Positions 1 through 8,218 of a stretch of 64,000 nt of DNA are shown piece after piece. Every line of letters starts with the position of its first letter. Positions within the stretch are counted from its first letter, which is position 1. The position numbers and the translations under genes were made by a program. Source of the stretch: JAXGXJ01 sp963816155 (GTDB lineage Bacteria; Actinomycetota; Thermoleophilia; RBG-16-64-13); NCBI GenBank assembly GCA_963816155.1, contig CAWFJE010000005.1, forward strand, positions 1-64,000. Direction: 5' to 3'. The notes under the pieces are model-generated. The model saw nothing but the letters and a program-made list of their open reading frames with translations. It did no database searches and was not told the origin of the DNA.

Positions 1-2
1 TT

Positions 3-119
3 TCTGAGCGGCTGGGTCATGCGAAGGCCAGCATCACGCTTGATGTCTACTCGCACGCCATTCCCACACTGCAGAGGGAGGCCGCAAACCAGCTCGCAGC
101 GCTGGTTCTGGAATCTTGA
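3..119 (+). CDS. Tyrosine recombinase (phage-type integrase), C-terminal end, start outside window
   Basis: The frame beginning at base 3 is open from the window edge and ends at TGA 117-119, giving 38 residues. It reads SERLGHAKASITLDVYSHAI and continues through a QREAANQLAAL segment. The LGH motif followed about ten residues later by the nucleophilic tyrosine in DVYSH is the normal C-terminus of site-specific tyrosine recombinases (family knowledge). These enzymes integrate elements into tRNA 3' ends. About 100 bp downstream lies a hairpin and a copy of the tRNA-fMet 3' end (221-235), the usual int-att arrangement. Whether the full gene is intact cannot be seen. The same DNA in another frame encodes only an unrelated 69-residue ORF, which I consider a shadow. 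Confidence 0.85.
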   Translation, partial: SERLGHAKASITLDVYSHAIPTLQREAANQLAALVLES

Positions 120-190
120 TGTTTGCGAAATGCTTCAGCTTACCCCTGATTGGCGTTTCCGTCCTCCGGGAGTTGGCCCCCCAGAAAGCA

Positions 191-496
191 AAAAGGCCCG
201 GAAACCCGGATCTTTTCGACGATGGTAGCGGGGGCCCGGACTGAATTAAGCGCACGACTGCCGAGGCGGTTTCGGCTGGTTCTGGTGTAGCTGACGGTGG
301 CCCAGGGCATGCGTGCAGAAAAGGGAGATGTCGGGACCCGGAACTGCACACGATGCACCAACGTCGCCACCTGCCCCCTGCGAGGCAAGAAACCAGGAAG
401 CGTCAGAGCACGCGCTCACGGCGACCTCTTGGGAGCCGAGCAGAGAGAATCGGCGAATCGACGCCGGGGTCCGTCTTTCTCCTGGCCTCAATCCCC
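191..496 (+). repeat. tRNA-fMet 3'-end-bearing repeat, copy 1 (att-like), with hairpin
   Basis: It begins with an imperfect hairpin (191-216, arms aaaaggcccgg / ccggatctttt) that can terminate the integrase transcript. Then comes gatggtagcgggggc (221-235), identical to the 3' end of the tRNA-fMet gene at 60544-60558, on the same strand. A conserved tail follows (ccggactgaattaagcgcac to tctggtgtagc, about 236-290), then a second-family module (gggacccggaactg at about 334) and a distal part shared with 48187-48435, ending in ctcctggcctcaatcccc (479-496). The distal end overlaps the stop codon of the SLH gene at 488. There is no convincing gene in 120-487. Confidence 0.75.
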
Positions 497-1933
497 TATC
501 TTCGCAAGTAGGTTCCAGAGCACTTGGGCCACTTCACCACGCGTGGCGTTGGCATAGACATCCCACCCAGAGCCCATGCCGACGAGGCCACCTAGCAGGC
601 CGTTGTACTCAGCCATTCGCAGGTTCGCTCCATGCGGCTCGTCAACTCCCGCGAACAAGGAGGGAGACCCCGTCGGGGGATTCTCCAGTGTGCCGGGGAA
701 TATACTCTTTGCTCCCCGCACAATCATGCTGACCATCTGATCGCGGTGGATGGGGTTCGTGGGAGCGAACAGGGTCTGGGCCAGGTTGGTCCCGGTGGTT
801 ATGCCGTTGTCGTAGGCGGCCTGCACGAAGATGTGCGGATATCCTGCGGCATCGGGAGATCCGAGATCAGTGAAACGAGTCGCGGTGGAAGCGTTGGGAG
901 GGATGCCGAGCGTACCCACGATCATCTTGGCGAACTGCTGGCGCGTCACCTCAGCATCAGGCCAGAACTTGCCGTCGGTCTTGCCACTGATGATGCCTCG
1001 AGAGGCAAGGTCGGTGATGGCCTCGTAGTACGGGTGGAAGGCCGGTACGTCGGGGAAACCGTCCGGAGGTTCCGGAGGGCCACCACCCGAAACCTCGAGC
1101 CAGTAGGCGAAGTTGTAACCGTACGGATTCGGCTCCACCCAGATGTAATAGGTGCCGGTTTGAGTGGGCGTGTACTGGATCTCGGCGGCTTCCCGTGAGG
1201 CTGCATCCTTGTTGTTCTTGGCCATCACGCGCTCACCCAGTCGGTGATTGTAGTAGTTCGAGATCGAGGGCGTGCTGGGGTCGAGCAGACTGAGGTAGGC
1301 GAGAGAGGAGCCGCTGTTGTTGTATGGGGTGAGGGGTAGGAGGCGGATGGTCACCGGTTGGCCAGCGGTCAGACCGACCGCGTAGAGGTCGTCCGCATCG
1401 GCCTTGGAGGAAACCACCCCCGTCACCGTGCCCACACCGATGGCCGTGCCGGGGATATCATCGCTGTCCGCGGCCATAGCCAGTGGCGCCCGGGCCGTCC
1501 GGGTGACTGAAAGCTGGTAGTTGAGAGTCCCGGCCTCCCACTCGACCCACAGGTAGTAGGTACCGGATTTCGCCGGGATGTAGTCGTAGTCGGCCCAGAA
1601 GCGGATGAAACTGCCCCCGCTAAGCGTATAGCCTATCTCCCAGTCGTCGGCTGAGTCGGTGATAGAAGAAGCCCCCGGGACAAGCAGGTAGAGGGAGCCC
1701 TTCGGCCCGCTCGTCGTTCCGGGGTCACAGCGGATGTGGACTTCCTGCCCGGCAGTCAGGCTTACTGCATAGACGTCATTCACGTCCCCCGAGCTGACAC
1801 TCTGGGACACACTGCTGCCCAGTGCCAGCACATTACCGGGGACGTCGTCGTCGGTCGCCGCCAGCGCTGAGCCGACACTGAAGAACACGGAGAAGACGAA
1901 CACCAGAGCACCAAGCAAGACGTAACGTCGCAC
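488..1933 (-). CDS. Secreted surface protein with two PPC-like domains and three SLH motifs
   Basis: 481 residues from a GTG start preceded by a GGGGGGC ribosome site. Residues 1-26 form a signal peptide (MRRYVLLGALVFVFSVFFSV, then an AlaLeuAlaAla cleavage region). Two similar beta-rich units follow (about 30-145 and 155-280). Each has DDVPGxA-type openings, a DxYAVxLTAGQ motif and a closing SGTYYLWVE or TGTYYIWVE strand, as in bacterial pre-peptidase C-terminal (PPC) domains. Residues about 290-481 hold three S-layer-homology motifs (FPDVPAFHPYYEAI, then FWPDAEVTRQQFAKMI and RGEVAQVLWNLL). SLH motifs anchor proteins to secondary cell-wall polymers. No catalytic domain is visible, so the role is structural or adhesive by inference. 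The last codons and the stop fall inside the copy 1 repeat. Confidence 0.85.
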   Translation of the reverse strand: MRRYVLLGALVFVFSVFFSVGSALAATDDDVPGNVLALGSSVSQSVSSGDVNDVYAVSLTAGQEVHIRCDPGTTSGPKGSLYLLVPGASSITDSADDWEIGYTLSGGSFIRFWADYDYIPAKSGTYYLWVEWEAGTLNYQLSVTRTARAPLAMAADSDDIPGTAIGVGTVTGVVSSKADADDLYAVGLTAGQPVTIRLLPLTPYNNSGSSLAYLSLLDPSTPSISNYYNHRLGERVMAKNNKDAASREAAEIQYTPTQTGTYYIWVEPNPYGYNFAYWLEVSGGGPPEPPDGFPDVPAFHPYYEAITDLASRGIISGKTDGKFWPDAEVTRQQFAKMIVGTLGIPPNASTATRFTDLGSPDAAGYPHIFVQAAYDNGITTGTNLAQTLFAPTNPIHRDQMVSMIVRGAKSIFPGTLENPPTGSPSLFAGVDEPHGANLRMAEYNGLLGGLVGMGSGWDVYANATRGEVAQVLWNLLAKIGD

Positions 1934-2007
1934 GACTGCCCCCCTTGCGGCCCTTCGGGCCTTATGCGGTCATTGACCGAGTACGGACGAATGGAAACTC
2001 AGCAGCC

Positions 2008-2994
2008 CTAGTAGTAGATGGCGACCACCATCCATTTGCCGTCGCGGAACTCCACGGCTACGTCGATCTGATCCCGCGTCGAGGCCAAGGTCCAGCCCAA
2101 GGCGAGGTCTTCCCCGTTCGTCGCGCCCTCAGGGATACTATCGTCGACCTCCGCGGTGCTGCCGTCCTTGAACGTGACTGTCGCCGTGGACTTGGAGTCC
2201 GTCAACCCGAACTGACCCCCTATCTCGGCATGATTGGTCACCGGCCCCATGACGGCCATCCTGCGTTCTCCCTCTTGCGGTTCCGGCAGTTCAGATGGCC
2301 CAGACGTAGTTGCATTAGTCGTGCCGGGCACCGCAGGGGTCGTTGTGCTCGCAGCCATGGTGGCCCCGCCGGGTTTGAAGCTGGCGAGAAAGGCGTCAAA
2401 GACGGGCTGATTCGCAGTCCGGTTCTCCTCTGCCGTCTGCGTGTGCACGGTGTACTCCATGGGACCCGAGAACAGAAAGTACACAGTGGTGACAAACGGG
2501 ACGCCGTCCTTGACGAAGCCGTGGGTCTTCTTGAAGCCCCTCATCCCGCCCATGCTGGTCTCGGTCAGAGCCTCGATGACCTTCACGTCGGTCACCCCGC
2601 TGCCCCAGTCCACGCTGGCCGATTCGAGCTGACTCTTCACGCTGGACATGTTGGACTCGTCGATGGGCTGGCCCATGTAGAACGCCCTCACCTCGGCCAA
2701 ATCCATGTACGTGTCTGCCGCCGAGGCCCCGTCGCGGTCGAGGAAGCCGACATCGCTCACCTTGCCGCCCCAGGCAAGCGCGCCGCCGCTGTCAGGGATA
2801 GTCTCAGGGGTGACCTCGTATACCTTCAGCTTCCAATCGGCCGGGTACTCGAAGCTGTAGCCGTACTCGGGGTCGGTGTAGGTCTCGACGCCGGTGGCCG
2901 TCGAGCCGCAGGCCCCCACTGCCACGGCTACCGACAGCAGCGCGCACACCACCACGACCAAGAAGGCCGGCAGATGTGAGACCGGCGGTCTCAC
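2008..2994 (-). CDS. Lipoprotein, PsbP/DcrB-like fold suspected
   Basis: 328 residues. I prefer the GTG at 2994 because an AGGAG sequence lies seven bases upstream; a longer frame from TTG at 3060 would put charged residues before the signal sequence. The N-terminus is a lipoprotein signal (LPAFLVVVVCALLSVAVAVG then AlaCys). The segment YTDPEYGYSFEYPADWKLKV resembles the opening of PsbP/DcrB-like domains, and FKKTHGF with a later FDAFLASFK strand fits the same fold (moderate). A Thr/Pro-rich linker (about 235-260) leads to a small C-terminal domain containing VTFKDGSTAEVDDSIPEGA. It probably sits on the outer face of the membrane. No enzyme motif is seen. The SLH gene follows 74 bp downstream on the same strand. 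Confidence 0.8.
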   Translation of the reverse strand: MRPPVSHLPAFLVVVVCALLSVAVAVGACGSTATGVETYTDPEYGYSFEYPADWKLKVYEVTPETIPDSGGALAWGGKVSDVGFLDRDGASAADTYMDLAEVRAFYMGQPIDESNMSSVKSQLESASVDWGSGVTDVKVIEALTETSMGGMRGFKKTHGFVKDGVPFVTTVYFLFSGPMEYTVHTQTAEENRTANQPVFDAFLASFKPGGATMAASTTTPAVPGTTNATTSGPSELPEPQEGERRMAVMGPVTNHAEIGGQFGLTDSKSTATVTFKDGSTAEVDDSIPEGATNGEDLALGWTLASTRDQIDVAVEFRDGKWMVVAIYY

Positions 2995-3231
2995 CACCTG
3001 TCTCCTACCCGTGACGCCAACGTCTTTGGCTGCGCCTTCTCCGTCCACTGGCCGCCCCAAACTCGCACCGGCGTATACATGCCTGCTTTGAGTATAGGCC
3101 GACCTACTCCCGAGTCAACGGCTCTGGAATCCCACGCTGGTGAGGCTTGGTAGCGCGTCAGGCCACCGTCCACCCTCTGTAGCAACGGTTTTAGGTCGCC
3201 TGCGCGATCCCCCCAGACAAGAGACCCGTGG

Positions 3232-4206
3232 CTATCGGCGCGTTACGATCGTCCCAAAAATGGCAATCACCACGACGATCACGACAAAGGCCACGGCGAT
3301 GTTGAACGAGAGCTGGGACCACCATTTAGCCTTGCGAGAGGATTCCTGAGCTCCTCTGTAATCGCCCGCTGACAATCGGTTCCCGACCCTCACAGCGTGG
3401 ACCACGGCGACTATTCCGGTCGGCCAGAAGCACAGTATGAGCGTCGCGATCGCCCAGCCGAGATAGCTCTTGATCCGTGCGGGTGCCGCGGAGTAGGGAG
3501 CCATCCCGGCCGGGGGGTACCCCGGCATCTGGTAGGGTGCGGTCTGGAGTGACGCGGGCGGTGCCGCAGGGCGTGGCTCATAGGTCTGACTCGCGTGCTG
3601 GGGCTGATAGGCCGGCTGCGCCTCCGAAGGGTTGGGTCGCACCCCTTGAACGCCCAGTCGGAAGGGCGCCATGTCCATACCGCACGTCATACAGAATCTG
3701 GCTGACGCGCCGTTTGGATTGCCGCACTGCGGACAGTATTCCGTCTCTTCCTCCAGCGGTCTGCCTCCAGTGGGGCTCTGTGATTGCGTCTGAAGCTCCG
3801 CAGCGCTGCCTCCGACCAGGCGCTTTACAGCCGCAATGTCGTTGAACGCGAAGACCCGGGTCAAGAAGGAATCCTCAGAGAGGCGAGCGACGCACTGCAG
3901 CACGGCCAATACGGGGTCGTGCGTTTCGACCATCAATATGCCGTCCGTAATGCTCCCGGACCCCAGTAGCCACCTCACGTCTAGGTCTTGTCGGTCGGAG
4001 GCGGCGAGGGTACTGCCCAAGGAACTGAAGAGCATGGCGGCCGGCCACTCTTTCGGTACCCGACTGTCTTCCGCGACTCTCTCAGCTTTAGCAAAGAAGG
4101 TGTCTACCTTCTCCCGAGGCAGTACAGGCAGCACTCCGCACAGCCGTATGAGTTCTTGGTGCTGCGCATAGCCCCAACTTTCGAAATACCTCTCGTTCAG
4201 GCTCAT
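3232..4206 (-). CDS. Zinc-ribbon protein with C-terminal CD225/dispanin-like membrane domain
   Basis: 324 residues; ATG with GGAGG eight bases upstream. Residues 1-130 are a soluble helical region without recognised motifs. A zinc ribbon follows at about 155-185 (YCPQCGNPNGASARFCMTCG: two CxxC pairs). A Pro/Gln/Ala-rich disordered stretch (190-245) comes next. The C-terminus has two hydrophobic helices, KSYLGWAIATLILCFWPTGI and LSFNIAVAFVVIVVVIAIFG, separated by a basic loop with VRVGNRLSAGDYRGAQESSR. That layout, with SAGDYxGAxxSSxKAK between the helices, matches the CD225/dispanin family (family knowledge). The neighbour at 4357-5403 carries a similar zinc ribbon, so the two may share a role. 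That role is unknown. Confidence 0.8.
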   Translation of the reverse strand: MSLNERYFESWGYAQHQELIRLCGVLPVLPREKVDTFFAKAERVAEDSRVPKEWPAAMLFSSLGSTLAASDRQDLDVRWLLGSGSITDGILMVETHDPVLAVLQCVARLSEDSFLTRVFAFNDIAAVKRLVGGSAAELQTQSQSPTGGRPLEEETEYCPQCGNPNGASARFCMTCGMDMAPFRLGVQGVRPNPSEAQPAYQPQHASQTYEPRPAAPPASLQTAPYQMPGYPPAGMAPYSAAPARIKSYLGWAIATLILCFWPTGIVAVVHAVRVGNRLSAGDYRGAQESSRKAKWWSQLSFNIAVAFVVIVVVIAIFGTIVTRR

Positions 4207-4356
4207 GACGCCGTCCTCCAGAACCCTTCGAACCTCAGCACGATTGTCCGCCAGCGTCCAGGCTCGCTACTTGCTTGCCCGTCCGCGTCTTGGTCGGGGC
4301 TCATGGTCCAATGAAACGGTCAACTCGGCATGGCAGCGACTGCCCTGCTAGCCTCT

Positions 4357-5403
4357 TCACTCGGCCCGATCGACGAGGTGACCCTCGGCGTCGATCCAGA
4401 GCGTCGGCCGGCCTCGAAGGCCTGCGAGCAGGGCGAGGGCACCAATGGCACCGACAGCCAGCAGAATTCCGCCGATGTACCCTCCAGGTTGAACGGTCCA
4501 ACCGCTGTCGAGAGTGAGCATCAGCACGTACCCGATCGCTCCGAACACCCAAAGCGCGGCCACGACCCCGAGCCGGATCGGGAGCCATCGCTTCCGATAC
4601 GGCCTGTTCCCGCCCAGGCGAGTCTTCCATTCTTTCCTAAACGAGCCCGTCCCTTTCCCCACAAGGACCGCTCCGACCACGATCAAGACAGGGGTCAACA
4701 ACAGGACGTAGATGGCACTGTCGGCCCAGCCCTGCCAAAGTGCGACCAGACCGTTGGCGACCCCCAACAGCATCAGCACGTAGCCGCTGATGCGGAGCCC
4801 CAGGCCTGCCCGAGGCAGAAGGAAAGAGCCGATAGTGAGGATAGCGGTCAAGACGGCGAGTGCGAGAAAGCCCCAACCCATGGTGAGGACATCGCCGCCT
4901 CGCGTGGCCACAAAGACCTCGTCCCCAAGGAGATCGTTCAGGCGGCCGCCTACCGTGCCCTCGTGCCACTGCAAGAGTCCCAGAAGGAGCAGCCCTATGT
5001 ATCCAAGTTCGACCAGGCTGTAGCCCACCCGTTGGAGCCCGGAGGGTATGACGCCCGCGGTGAGTCGCACGCCAGCGCTCTTCGAGAGAGTGTCCGCGGA
5101 GGCCGGCGAGGCAGCCACTCGGGCTTGCGAGGCATCCGGGCGCAGAAAAACCTGATAGCGTTCGCTCGCGTCCACCGGCGGGGATCCCACGGCGATAGAA
5201 GACACCCCTCTCTCGGTCGGCGGAGGAGCTGGTGGCTGCGGATGAAGATCGGGCTGCGGGGGCCTTACCTGGGCCATCTGGTTCTGCGGGCAAGCTGCTC
5301 GCGCCTGTGGAGCCCACTTGCGGTAGGGGACCAGGTCCACGCCGCACTTCATGCAGAACCTGGCATCCTCGTGGTTCGGACTGCCGCACTGCGGACAGTA
5401 CAT
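4357..5403 (-). CDS. Zinc-ribbon multi-pass membrane protein
   Basis: 348 residues; ATG with AAGGGGGG upstream. An N-terminal zinc ribbon (MYCPQCGSPNHEDARFCMKC, residues 1-21) is followed by a Pro-rich linker (about 30-85). About six hydrophobic segments then occupy 125-340, among them LVELGYIGLLLLGLL, WGFLALAVLTAILTIGSFLL, YVLLLTPVLIVVGAVLVG and YIGGILLAVGAIGALALLAG. The ribbon closely resembles that of the next gene downstream (3232-4206). I do not recognise the membrane domain. It is likely an integral membrane protein with a cytoplasmic metal-binding head. Spacing of about 150 bp to the next gene makes a common operon possible but unproven. Confidence 0.75.
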   Translation of the reverse strand: MYCPQCGSPNHEDARFCMKCGVDLVPYRKWAPQARAACPQNQMAQVRPPQPDLHPQPPAPPPTERGVSSIAVGSPPVDASERYQVFLRPDASQARVAASPASADTLSKSAGVRLTAGVIPSGLQRVGYSLVELGYIGLLLLGLLQWHEGTVGGRLNDLLGDEVFVATRGGDVLTMGWGFLALAVLTAILTIGSFLLPRAGLGLRISGYVLMLLGVANGLVALWQGWADSAIYVLLLTPVLIVVGAVLVGKGTGSFRKEWKTRLGGNRPYRKRWLPIRLGVVAALWVFGAIGYVLMLTLDSGWTVQPGGYIGGILLAVGAIGALALLAGLRGRPTLWIDAEGHLVDRAE

Positions 5404-5442
5404 GAGCCCCCCTTTGCTTCCCTGCCGACCCCGCAGGTCTGT

Positions 5443-6654
5443 CTACTCGCCTGCTAGGCTCCCCCAGCCAGTTTCCCCAGCGGGCAGGTTGGAAAAGGTC
5501 ATGACGTCAAAGCCGTTGGCTTCGGCCCATTTCTTGGCTGCTCCGCTGAGTGCGCTATTGCCAGAGTTCAAAAAGTGCTCGGCCATCACCTTGTTTGCCT
5601 GCCGATCGAAAGCTTCCAGAAGAGGCGTCTCGGTCTCGGGTATTCCGAGGTGGATGAGGCCGTAGTAAATGAACACCGTCTCTTTCGCTGCGAGCCACTC
5701 CACCAATTTGGCCGGGTCGTCCTTGTTGATGAGCGCAAGTGCATCAGAGGCGGATAGTCGGGCGTTCGAAGCGCCCGTCTCCTCTACGTTGGACGTCATC
5801 ACGGTGAGCAGGCCCGCTTCAGCCCCTCTGTCACCGATCTGCCCCAACGCCTTAGCCGAGTAGCTCACGACCACCCAGTCAGCGCTCTTGAGCCCCATCA
5901 GCAGAGCATCCACCGCTCCGGTGCCGAGCTTGGCGAGCGACACCAGGACCGCGTCTCGGACCACTTCAGCCCCCGCGAGCAGCTCGACCAGCGCCGAAGC
6001 CGCGGCTGGGTCACCGATATCCCCGAGGAGTCCCACCGCCCAGTTTCGCACGGAGCCAGGGGCCTGGTCGTCCGCGGCCAGCGCGATGAGAGGGTCAACG
6101 GAACCCGCCCCTATGGCCAGCAGGGCCTCATCGACCACGGCTTTCTCGTCGCCTGACACGTAGAGCGGCGGTCCGTTCTCCTTCACCCAGTTGACGATCG
6201 GCTCGGCAGCCCGCGGATCGGCGAACGTGCCCAGAGCCTCGATGGCGGCCGGCTGTTCGTAGCGCTCCACGCGGCTCTTCTCCGAAGCCGACAGCGTGGT
6301 TTCGAGGACGCTGATGATGGCAGGGACTGCCCGTTTGTCACCGATGGCGGTGAGGACCTCCACCGCGTAGCCTGCCGCCGGCGAGAAGGGGTCGGCCTCG
6401 ATGATCTCTATCAACGGCTCCACCGACGCAGGATCAGCCAGTTCTCCAAGGGAGGCGGCGGCGTCGCCTGCTCGCGTCGGGTCATCTCCTTGGAGCATGG
6501 CGATCAGCCCGGGAATATCCCCCTCCTCCTCCAGGCTGGAGACGCTTGGTCCGCAGCCGCGCGAGCCCAGCACGAAGTAGAGGGCGATCACGATAAGCAC
6601 CATCACCGCGATTCCCGTGACGATGTTTCTCCGTACCGATGAATCCCGTGCCAC
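5443..6654 (-). CDS. Membrane-anchored HEAT/PBS-lyase-repeat protein
   Basis: 403 residues from GTG 6654, chosen because GGGGAGGTGAAGCG lies directly upstream; the frame is open further (to 6987) but that part runs into the repeat at 6814-6970. An N-terminal hydrophobic anchor (NIVTGIAVMVLIVIALYFVL) is followed by a chain of about eight two-helix repeats with the pattern ADPASVEPLIEIIE / IGDPAAASALVELLAG / IGDRGAEAGLLTVM. These are HEAT-like repeats of the PBS-lyase type, which usually serve as protein-binding scaffolds. The domain should lie outside the cytoplasm if the anchor acts as an uncleaved signal. Partner and function are unknown. Confidence 0.8.
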   Translation of the reverse strand: MARDSSVRRNIVTGIAVMVLIVIALYFVLGSRGCGPSVSSLEEEGDIPGLIAMLQGDDPTRAGDAAASLGELADPASVEPLIEIIEADPFSPAAGYAVEVLTAIGDKRAVPAIISVLETTLSASEKSRVERYEQPAAIEALGTFADPRAAEPIVNWVKENGPPLYVSGDEKAVVDEALLAIGAGSVDPLIALAADDQAPGSVRNWAVGLLGDIGDPAAASALVELLAGAEVVRDAVLVSLAKLGTGAVDALLMGLKSADWVVVSYSAKALGQIGDRGAEAGLLTVMTSNVEETGASNARLSASDALALINKDDPAKLVEWLAAKETVFIYYGLIHLGIPETETPLLEAFDRQANKVMAEHFLNSGNSALSGAAKKWAEANGFDVMTFSNLPAGETGWGSLAGE

Positions 6655-6813
6655 CGCTTCACCTCCCCAGCGGACCCTATGACTTAGAGTATAGGCCGAG
6701 GCGGCGCTCTTGAGATAGGTACGCATATCGAATCCAGCGACATGAGCGCCGTCTTCGGCAGCCAAGACCATGCGGCCCCAGGTTCTCCTGGCCCAGGTTC
6801 TCCTGGTGTTGCA

Positions 6814-6970
6814 CGGCCCACCGTCTGACGACGTCGCAGGTTCAAATCGGGGTCTCGAAATAAGACCCCGCTTTGCAGGGGAAAAGGTAGCGGGGGCCCG
6901 ACTTGAACTAAGCGCACCACTTCCGGCCCCGTTCCCGACATCCTTCTCTTTGGTGCTTGCGTAGCTGCAG
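6814..6970 (+). repeat. tRNA-fMet-derived repeat, copy 2, with T-arm fragment and hairpin
   Basis: From left to right: cggcccaccg (also at 45599), gtcgcaggttcaaatc (6833-6848, identical to the T-arm of tRNA-fMet but on the opposite strand to the real gene), a perfect short hairpin ggggtctcgaaataagacccc, the flank ctttgcaggggaaaa (similar to the real tRNA 3' flank tttgcagggctttaa), the core ggtagcgggggc (6886-6897), and a tail ending ttggtgcttgcgtagc. The same order is seen at 45598-45745 and, split by IS30, at 42302-43690. A 16-bp direct duplication with cccaggttctcctgg lies just to the left (about 6777-6808). Confidence 0.7.
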
Positions 6971-7167
6971 CAGCGCGGCGAGGCCACGCTTCGGCCGAGA
7001 TCGGGCGCAGGCAGGTGAACGGCGGCTCCCAGGTGAAGGCGTTCGGCATGGCGGTGAAACGGTGACCGGGATCTCGCACACCATTTCTCTGGACATTAGC
7101 CCTCTGGCCCCGCCGGCGCCGAGAAGGTCGGGGTTTCCTGATTGTATGGAAGTCCACCGAAAGCTTG

Positions 7168-7386
7168 CTAGTCCGTGGCGCCTGAGGGCGACACCCCTGC
7201 CAGCAGCACGTGGCATTCTTCACGAAGGACAGGGACGTCGTGCTGTGCAATCCGTAGGACCGCTTCGTCATCTATGGAGGCATACTCGTGAGCGAGCCGA
7301 TTGCGAAAGCCGACGATCAGCCGTGCGTGGGTTATGTGGAGGCGAGAGCAGGATTCAGGCGCCCCAGTGAGGCTACGGCTTCGCTG
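7168..7386 (-). pseudogene. HEPN (DUF86/YutE-like) antitoxin/toxin partner, N-terminally missing remnant
   Basis: In the frame directly following the stop of the nucleotidyltransferase gene (7387), 72 residues can be read without a start codon. The segment ARLIVGFRNRLAHEYASIDD matches the C-terminal half of HEPN proteins, with the RNxxxH-type RNase motif (RNRLAH). It continues EAVLRIAQHDVPVLREE and ends at TAG 7168-7170. HEPN proteins partner with minimal nucleotidyltransferases (MNT) in type VII toxin-antitoxin modules. About half of the usual 110-130 residues are missing, so this is a remnant. Intact versions of a related pair occur at 24015-24639 and 43791-44415. Confidence 0.55.
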
Positions 7387-7695
7387 CTACACGGCATAAA
7401 GCATCTGCTTGGTACGGTCTATCTCGGCCGAGATGTAGCGGTTCTTGACCGCCCCGGCCATCGCCAGGTCGACCTTGACCTCCAGAGCTGCTTCCAGATC
7501 ATCAGCCATGTCAAAGTACGAACGGGCCCGATCGTAGCCATCCATGGGCTCGAACTCGACAAGTAGGTCGACGTCGCTCTCCCCGGGGCGGAAGTCGTCG
7601 CGAAGTGCAGAGCCGAATGCGAACAACCGCAAAACGCCATACTTGCGGCAGATGGCAGATATGAGATCGTGCTTGCTCTGCAGTACCCCGACCAT
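7387..7695 (-). CDS. MNT-type nucleotidyltransferase (MntA-like antitoxin)
   Basis: 102 residues; ATG preceded by GGAGG. It contains the minimal nucleotidyltransferase signature: LRLFAFGSALRDDFRPGESD followed by VDLLVEFEP, giving the GSxxR-type loop and the two metal-binding Asp residues (SDVDLLV). In HEPN/MNT modules the MNT protein AMPylates the HEPN RNase and neutralises it (family knowledge). Here the partner downstream is truncated, so the module is probably dead. It is only distantly similar to the two MNT copies at 24.4 and 44.2 kb. Confidence 0.8.
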   Translation of the reverse strand: MVGVLQSKHDLISAICRKYGVLRLFAFGSALRDDFRPGESDVDLLVEFEPMDGYDRARSYFDMADDLEAALEVKVDLAMAGAVKNRYISAEIDRTKQMLYAV

Positions 7696-7743
7696 GCTGA
7701 ACCTCCAGCGTAATCATACCGCGATCACCGGAAGATCTCCCAG

Positions 7744-7908
7744 TCAGGCGCCACGGGCACAAAGGATTCGGAGTCGCTCTTCATGCCAGGCGAGAGCGGT
7801 CAAGGTGGCCAGACTGGCGAGGCCTTCAAGCTCAAGGCGGACTTCCTCGAGACTCAGCGCCGCGAGGATCTCGCCCCTCTTGGCCAAGCATGGCCGGGTG
7901 ATTCGCAT
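7744..7908 (-). CDS. Possible small ORF, 54 residues, unrecognised
   Basis: An ATG at 7908 opens 54 codons ending at TGA 7744. The product is rich in Leu and Glu (LSLEEVRLELEGLASLATLT) and would form an amphipathic helix. A GGAGG overlaps the start too closely to be a good ribosome site. It lies about 50 bp upstream of the MNT gene on the same strand. It could equally be the tail of a lost gene. The remaining DNA from 7909 to 8218 shows no gene I can support. Confidence 0.25.
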   Translation of the reverse strand: MRITRPCLAKRGEILAALSLEEVRLELEGLASLATLTALAWHEERLRILCARGA

Positions 7909-8218
7909 CCTCCGCTACGGGGTTGGCTCGGAGTGACATCGTCCCCCTTCCCACATCGCCGTGTTCCAGAATCTTTCCCGCTCTCCGTGGAGAAGCCAGC
8001 GATGAGGCGGAGCGAGCAATTACGCGTACCGGGCCTTCCTCTGGCAAGAAGGGCATCCACGTGAACCCGGAGGCCGCGACCGGCGTTATACACTATAAGG
8101 AGAGGCGAAGGACACGCTGGAGGTCTTCTGCGGGAGAGCTACAGCCGCCATCAAGTGGGAGCCAGACCGAGTGGGCCCGGTGCCGGCAACGCCGCCTAGC
8201 GAGTCGGAGGGGAGCGCG

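Noticed and set aside
1945..2979. 344-codon plus-strand ORF opposite the lipoprotein gene
   Set aside because: No ribosome site or domain; the minus frame has a lipobox and a good start.
7783..8064. Plus-strand ORF of 93 codons upstream of the first propeller gene
   Set aside because: No good start, low-complexity charged sequence, overlaps another weak frame on the minus strand.
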